In this document: one piece after another, positions 6,576-10,043 of the stretch | Layout: every line of letters starts with the position of its first letter | How positions within the stretch are numbered: position 1 is the stretch's first letter | From: Kocuria sp. | GTDB taxonomy: Bacteria > Actinomycetota > Actinomycetes > Actinomycetales > Micrococcaceae | Reading direction: 5' to 3' | NCBI GenBank assembly: GCA_030453435.1 | Contig: JAKDKI010000058.1 | Span: 1 to 10,043 of the forward strand | Length of the DNA stretch: 10,043 bases | The notes under the pieces: generated by a model | Databases searched by the model: none | Told to the model about the DNA's origin: nothing | The model's input: the letters and a program-made list of their open reading frames with translations, nothing else | Program-made: the position numbers and the translations under genes

Positions 6576-7739
6576 CTAGCGCAGGCCCACGGGACGCTCG
6601 AGCGCCAGTGAAATCAGCTCATCAATCAGATCCGTGTACTCGAGACCGGACGCCGCCCACATGCGCGGGTACATGGAGATGGGCGTGAAGCCGGGCATCG
6701 TGTTGATCTCGTTGATGATCACTTGGTGATCGGGTGTCACGAAGAAATCGCAGCGCGAGAGTCCTTCACCGTCAACGGCGTCGAACGCCACCACAGCCTT
6801 CTCCCGCAGGGTCTCGATGACCTCCTCGGGGAGGTTGGCGGGGCAGGACAGCCGAGCGCCGTCGTCCTCCACGTACTTGGCCTCGAAGTCGTAGAAGTCG
6901 TGACCCTGGACCTCAATCTCGCCGGGAAGGGACGCGCGCGGCGCGGCCCATTCATGACCGCCCAACACGGCGCACTCGATCTCGCGACCCACGATCCCCG
7001 CCTCGATCACGAGCTTGAGGTCGTGCTGGCGCGCCGTCTCGATCGCGCTGTCCAGATCCTCGGCCCGGTCGACGCGAGTGATTCCGAATGACGATCCCGC
7101 ACGAGCGGGCTTCACGAACACCGGGAACCCCAGTTCCGCGACGCGCTCACGGACCTTCTCGGGGCTGTGCAACCAATCGCGATTGTGCACCACCGTGTAC
7201 GGGCCCACCTCCAAACCGGCGGACTCGAAGGCTACCTTCATGAAGTGCTTGTCCATGCCGATCGCGGAAGCCGAAACGCCGCAGCCCACATAGCGAAGGT
7301 CAGCGAGCTCCAGCAGCCCCTGCAGGGTGCCGTCTTCACCGAACGGTCCGTGCAGCAAAGGGAAGACAGCGTCGATGTGCCGGCCGCGCGTCAGCGAGCC
7401 ACCCTCGGCAGTCAGGTTGTGAACGAGCAGCTCACTCTCCCCCGCCTGCAACGGCAGGGTTACGCGTTGATCACCCGCGGGCAACGTGGCCATGGGCTGG
7501 CTGTCCAAGAGTGCTTCCAGCTCTTCCTGGGAGTACAGGAACCACGCCCCGTCGGTGGAGATGCCAACGCTCACCACGTCCCACCGGTCGCGATTGATGG
7601 CGCGCAGCACCGAACGTGCGGTGATCAAGGACACCGAGTGTTCGGAGGAACGGCCCCCGAACAACACGGCGACGCAGGGTTTGGTGGCCTTATCGGCCCC
7701 CTCCGCGGTCGCTTGAGCGTTCTCCGCAGTGTTCGTCAT
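6576..7739 (-). CDS. ddl: D-alanine--D-alanine ligase
   Basis: An ATP-grasp ligase of 387 residues that joins two D-alanines for the peptidoglycan stem peptide in the cytoplasm. Landmarks: VAVLFGGRSSEHSVS (23-37, with Glu33 for the first D-Ala), HGPFGEDGTLQG (130-141), KPARAGSSFG (210-219, ATP-binding), YDFEAKY (283-289) and NEINTMPGFTPISMYPRM (343-360) with the Mg-binding Glu344 and Asn346. The YDFEAKY tyrosine is the one expected in D-Ala-D-Ala rather than vancomycin-resistance D-Ala-D-Lac ligases. About 20 non-conserved residues precede the core. The ATG at 7739 overlaps the gpsA stop (ATGA) and has AAGGGA seven bases upstream. It is the last gene of the murA-plsC-gpsA-ddl cluster and faces the DUF3515 gene across a hairpin. 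Confidence 0.96.
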   Translation of the reverse strand: MTNTAENAQATAEGADKATKPCVAVLFGGRSSEHSVSLITARSVLRAINRDRWDVVSVGISTDGAWFLYSQEELEALLDSQPMATLPAGDQRVTLPLQAGESELLVHNLTAEGGSLTRGRHIDAVFPLLHGPFGEDGTLQGLLELADLRYVGCGVSASAIGMDKHFMKVAFESAGLEVGPYTVVHNRDWLHSPEKVRERVAELGFPVFVKPARAGSSFGITRVDRAEDLDSAIETARQHDLKLVIEAGIVGREIECAVLGGHEWAAPRASLPGEIEVQGHDFYDFEAKYVEDDGARLSCPANLPEEVIETLREKAVVAFDAVDGEGLSRCDFFVTPDHQVIINEINTMPGFTPISMYPRMWAASGLEYTDLIDELISLALERPVGLR

Positions 7740-8881
7740 GCGCTGTTCCCTTCGGATTTAAGATCGCGGCCGAGCAGCTTGGGTGCCAGCTGGTCCACCG
7801 GAATGTCGCCGCGCAGCACACCCACCACAGCCTCCGTGATGGGCATTTCTACGTCGTGTTCTTGAGCCAGGGCCAGTACTGCAGGGGCCGATCTGATGGC
7901 TTCCGCGGTCTGGGTCATGGCGTCCTGGACCTGAGCGATACTCAGTCCCGAACCCAGCAGCCTACCCGCAGTGTGGTTCCTGGACAGCGAGGACGAGCAT
8001 GTGGCGACCAGGTCGCCCATTCCAGACAGCCCGGACAGAGTGGTCAGATCTCCACCCAGCGCCAGCGCCAGTCGAGTGGTCTCTGCCAGTCCGCGAGTCA
8101 TCACCGAGGCCTTGGAGTTGTCACCGTAGCCGCGTCCGTCGCAAATTCCCACGCACAGGGCGATCACGTTTTTCACCAGGCCGCCGATTTCCGTGCCCGT
8201 GACATCCGTGTTGGTATACGGACGGAAGTACGGGGCGGCACAGCAACGGGCCACCCACGCGGCGGTGGTCAGTTCGGGAGCCGCGACCACCGATGCGGTG
8301 GGCTCCTCCCGTGCGATTTCCATGGCGAGGTTCGGGCCGGACAACACGCACGATCGGCGTACCCAGCCTTCATGGCCGGTTTCTGTGTGCTCCGCCAGGG
8401 CCTGGGCAATGACCTCGGTCATGCGAAGTCCGGAGGTGGATTCCAGTCCCTTGGCCAGGGACAGCACCACGGCGTCCGGGTCGATATATTCCGCGGCGGT
8501 GGCCAATTGAGCTCGCAGTGACTGCGCGGGAATCGCGGCCACGACCAGTCGGGCCCCGGTCAGAGTCTCCCGCAGATCGGAGTTGAATCGGATCTCACCG
8601 GGCAGATCGATGTCGGGCACGTATCTGTCGTTGCGTCCGGTCTCACGAATCCGTGCCATGGACTCGGGGTTGCGGCCCCACAAGTAGACCGTGCGCTCTA
8701 CGCCGGCGTCGCGAGCGGCGTCGGCGAGGACCTTGGCGAACGTGGTGCCCCACGACCCGGCACCCAGCACGGCGACTTTGCCCGGGCCGTTGGGTTCCTC
8801 GGCCAGGGCTGTCAACGACGACGCCGCGGCGGCTTCCGGGGGTGCCTCACGGTCGATCGGTCGGCCGGTCGAAACGTTCAT
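7736..8881 (-). CDS. gpsA: NAD(P)-dependent glycerol-3-phosphate dehydrogenase
   Basis: Reduces dihydroxyacetone phosphate to sn-glycerol-3-phosphate, the backbone for phospholipids. It has 381 residues. The Rossmann motif GAGSWGT (40-46), SLAKGLE (141-147), SGPNLAMEIA (181-190), the catalytic Lys237 in VKNVIALCVGICDGRGYGDNSKASVMTRG (begins 236) and GLSGMGDLVATC (284-295) are all intact. The core begins near residue 34; the first 33 residues are low-complexity and not typical of the family. The ATG at 8881 overlaps the plsC stop by four bases and has AAGGA six bases upstream, which supports this long start over an internal one. Its product is the precursor of the substrate class used by PlsC, encoded just upstream. 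Confidence 0.96.
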   Translation of the reverse strand: MNVSTGRPIDREAPPEAAAASSLTALAEEPNGPGKVAVLGAGSWGTTFAKVLADAARDAGVERTVYLWGRNPESMARIRETGRNDRYVPDIDLPGEIRFNSDLRETLTGARLVVAAIPAQSLRAQLATAAEYIDPDAVVLSLAKGLESTSGLRMTEVIAQALAEHTETGHEGWVRRSCVLSGPNLAMEIAREEPTASVVAAPELTTAAWVARCCAAPYFRPYTNTDVTGTEIGGLVKNVIALCVGICDGRGYGDNSKASVMTRGLAETTRLALALGGDLTTLSGLSGMGDLVATCSSSLSRNHTAGRLLGSGLSIAQVQDAMTQTAEAIRSAPAVLALAQEHDVEMPITEAVVGVLRGDIPVDQLAPKLLGRDLKSEGNSA

Positions 8882-9621
8882 CGTGATTCCTTGCGGGCGC
8901 GGGGATCGAAACGGTCCGAGGGTGCTTGTTCACCGCGAAGCTCGGACAAGAGGCTGGTGATGCGGTCCATGATTACGGTGGTCGCGTAATTGAGGTCGTC
9001 AGCGGTCGGGTGGTCCGTGGTGTGCTGGCCGGGACGCATGAGGTCCTGTGGCTGGAGCGGTTCACCGATGAGTACCCGGACTTTCTTGGGCGGGAACAGG
9101 TTGAACGTCCGCTTGCCCTGCGGGTCCCGGTACAGCACGTTCTGATCGCCCCAGTGGGCCATGGGCACGACCGGCACCTGGCCCTGCAATGACAACCGTG
9201 CCGCTCCCGTGCGGGCGCGCATGGGCCACATTCGAGGGTCACGGGTGACAGTGCCCTCCGGATACACCAGAATGGCGCCGCCGTCATTGAGCTCGACGAA
9301 TGCGGCTTCGAGCGAATCCTTGGCCCGAGTGGTCCCGCGGTAGACGGGAACCATGCCGATGTGAGTGAGCAGTCGCCCCAGGACGGGCACACGGAACAGA
9401 GATTCTTTGGCCAGGAACCTGGGCATGATGCCTGACTTGTAGACCGGGTAAGCCACCGTAATGGGGTCGATCTCCGTGAGGTGGTTGGCCGCGACCACGA
9501 ATCCACCCGTGGCCGGAAAGTTCTCGGTCCCCCGCCAGGAAATCTTGGCCACCAAACGGTAAAGGGGAATGGCGATCCCCGCCAGAACCCGGTACGTGGA
9601 CCGCTGCGACGTTCTACTCAC
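8878..9621 (-). CDS. plsC: 1-acyl-sn-glycerol-3-phosphate acyltransferase (PlsC family)
   Basis: A membrane-associated acyltransferase of 247 residues that probably adds the second acyl chain to lysophosphatidic acid to give phosphatidic acid. It shows the HX4D motif as NHLTEID (46-52), a second block GMVPVYRG (89-96), the EGT motif in YPEGTVTRD (120-128) and a VPVVPMAHWG block (149-158). The N-terminal segment (about 10-28) is hydrophobic enough to associate with the membrane. The start is a GTG at 9621 with AGGGAGAG (9631-9638) nine bases upstream; the ATG eight bases before it is in another frame. It follows murA after 56 bases and overlaps gpsA by ATGA. Acceptor and acyl specificity cannot be read from sequence, and some relatives act on other lysolipids. 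Confidence 0.92.
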   Translation of the reverse strand: MSRTSQRSTYRVLAGIAIPLYRLVAKISWRGTENFPATGGFVVAANHLTEIDPITVAYPVYKSGIMPRFLAKESLFRVPVLGRLLTHIGMVPVYRGTTRAKDSLEAAFVELNDGGAILVYPEGTVTRDPRMWPMRARTGAARLSLQGQVPVVPMAHWGDQNVLYRDPQGKRTFNLFPPKKVRVLIGEPLQPQDLMRPGQHTTDHPTADDLNYATTVIMDRITSLLSELRGEQAPSDRFDPRARKESR

Positions 9622-9677
9622 TCGAGCATTCTCTCCCTACACCGCTCGTGACAGACACTCGCTGGGCCGATAGTTGC

Positions 9678-10043
9678 TCAGCGCTCTTCGAGGTCGAAAT
9701 CCGCGCCCAGTCCTGTCAGTTTATCGGTGAAGTGTTCGTAGCCTCGCTTGATCAGTTCGATCCCGGTCACGTGGGACACCCCGTCCGCCGCCATGGCCGC
9801 GATCAGGTGCGAGAACCCGCCACGCAGATCGGGGATGTTGATATCCGTGGCCTTCAACGGAGTAGGTCCGGAGATCACAGCGGAGTGCAGGAAGTTACGT
9901 TGACCGAACCGGCACGGTACGGAACCCAGGCATTCGCGGTGCAACTGGATGACCGCGCCCATGCGGTTGAGCGCACGGGTGAAGCCGAAGCGGTTCTCGT
10001 ACACGGTCTCGTGCACGATCGACACGCCCTTGGCCTGGGTCAG
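9678..10043 (-). CDS. murA: UDP-N-acetylglucosamine 1-carboxyvinyltransferase (MurA family), C-terminal part only
   Basis: The last 121 residues of an EPSP-synthase-like enoylpyruvyl transferase; the start and the active-site cysteine loop lie beyond the right edge. MurA transfers enolpyruvate from PEP to UDP-GlcNAc, the first committed step of peptidoglycan synthesis. Fragment landmarks are ETVYENRF (12-19), RMGA (27-30), DLRGG (72-76, with Arg74 probably equivalent to the active-site arginine of the E. coli DLRA motif) and the terminal RGYEHFTDKLTGLGAD (100-115), matching the family's RGYE...LGA ending. Between RMGA and DLRGG there are roughly 16 residues more than in E. coli or M. tuberculosis MurA as I recall them, including Cys37 and Cys44. 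This suggests a paralogue type, so the exact function is less certain than the family. It heads the plsC-gpsA-ddl cluster. Confidence 0.9.
   Translation of the reverse strand: MTQAKGVSIVHETVYENRFGFTRALNRMGAVIQLHRECLGSVPCRFGQRNFLHSAVISGPTPLKATDINIPDLRGGFSHLIAAMAADGVSHVTGIELIKRGYEHFTDKLTGLGADFDLEER

Noticed and set aside
9659..9684. CGCTG/CAGCG inverted repeat after the murA stop
   Set aside because: The stem is only 5 bp with a 14-base loop, it has no T-run, and it lies within an apparent co-directional cluster.
1..10043. A new defence, mobile or biosynthetic system
   Set aside because: Every sizeable coding region is assigned to a known family in a typical actinobacterial order. No direct-repeat arrays, integrase, transposase or toxin-antitoxin pair was seen.

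Overview
This is a housekeeping stretch from a high-GC Gram-positive chromosome, most likely an actinobacterium of the order Micrococcales, in or near Micrococcaceae. The basis is the GC-rich coding sequence, GTG starts, 4-base stop/start overlaps, the gene order murA-plsC-gpsA-ddl-(DUF3515)-thiL-DAK-recG-rsmD, and the protein signatures. The genus cannot be fixed from the sequence alone. No phage, transposon, CRISPR, tRNA or rRNA sequence was seen, and no intergenic gap exceeds 80 bases.

Layout, left to right. (1) The 3' part of a forward PLP-dependent aminotransferase gene (1-953), entering from outside the window. (2) A convergent gap with candidate hairpins (954-1028). (3) A reverse-strand cluster read from 5923 down to 1029: thiL (thiamine-phosphate kinase), a short DAK/FakA-like protein, recG (branch-migrating helicase) and rsmD (16S rRNA m2G966 methyltransferase). 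recG/rsmD and DAK/recG are joined by 4-base overlaps. (4) A 71-base divergent gap (5924-5994) with a TANNNT box 6-7 bases before each start, consistent with leaderless transcripts in both directions. (5) A lone forward gene for a DUF3515 lipoprotein (5998-6531). (6) A convergent gap with a good hairpin (6522-6553). (7) A second reverse-strand cluster read from the right edge: the end of a murA-family gene, then plsC, gpsA and ddl. plsC/gpsA and gpsA/ddl share ATGA overlaps.

The right cluster supplies envelope precursors. MurA makes the first committed peptidoglycan intermediate, Ddl makes D-Ala-D-Ala, GpsA makes glycerol-3-phosphate, and PlsC makes phosphatidic acid. The left cluster joins cofactor synthesis, a possible fatty-acid kinase relative, DNA repair and ribosome modification. 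This mixture is typical of conserved actinobacterial neighbourhoods and does not point to one shared pathway.

I found no convincing new system. The points most worth a second look are a cysteine-containing insertion in the MurA-like protein, the FakA-like protein that ends before the usual C-terminal domain and has an uncertain start, the paired leaderless-type promoters, and the hairpins at the two convergent junctions.
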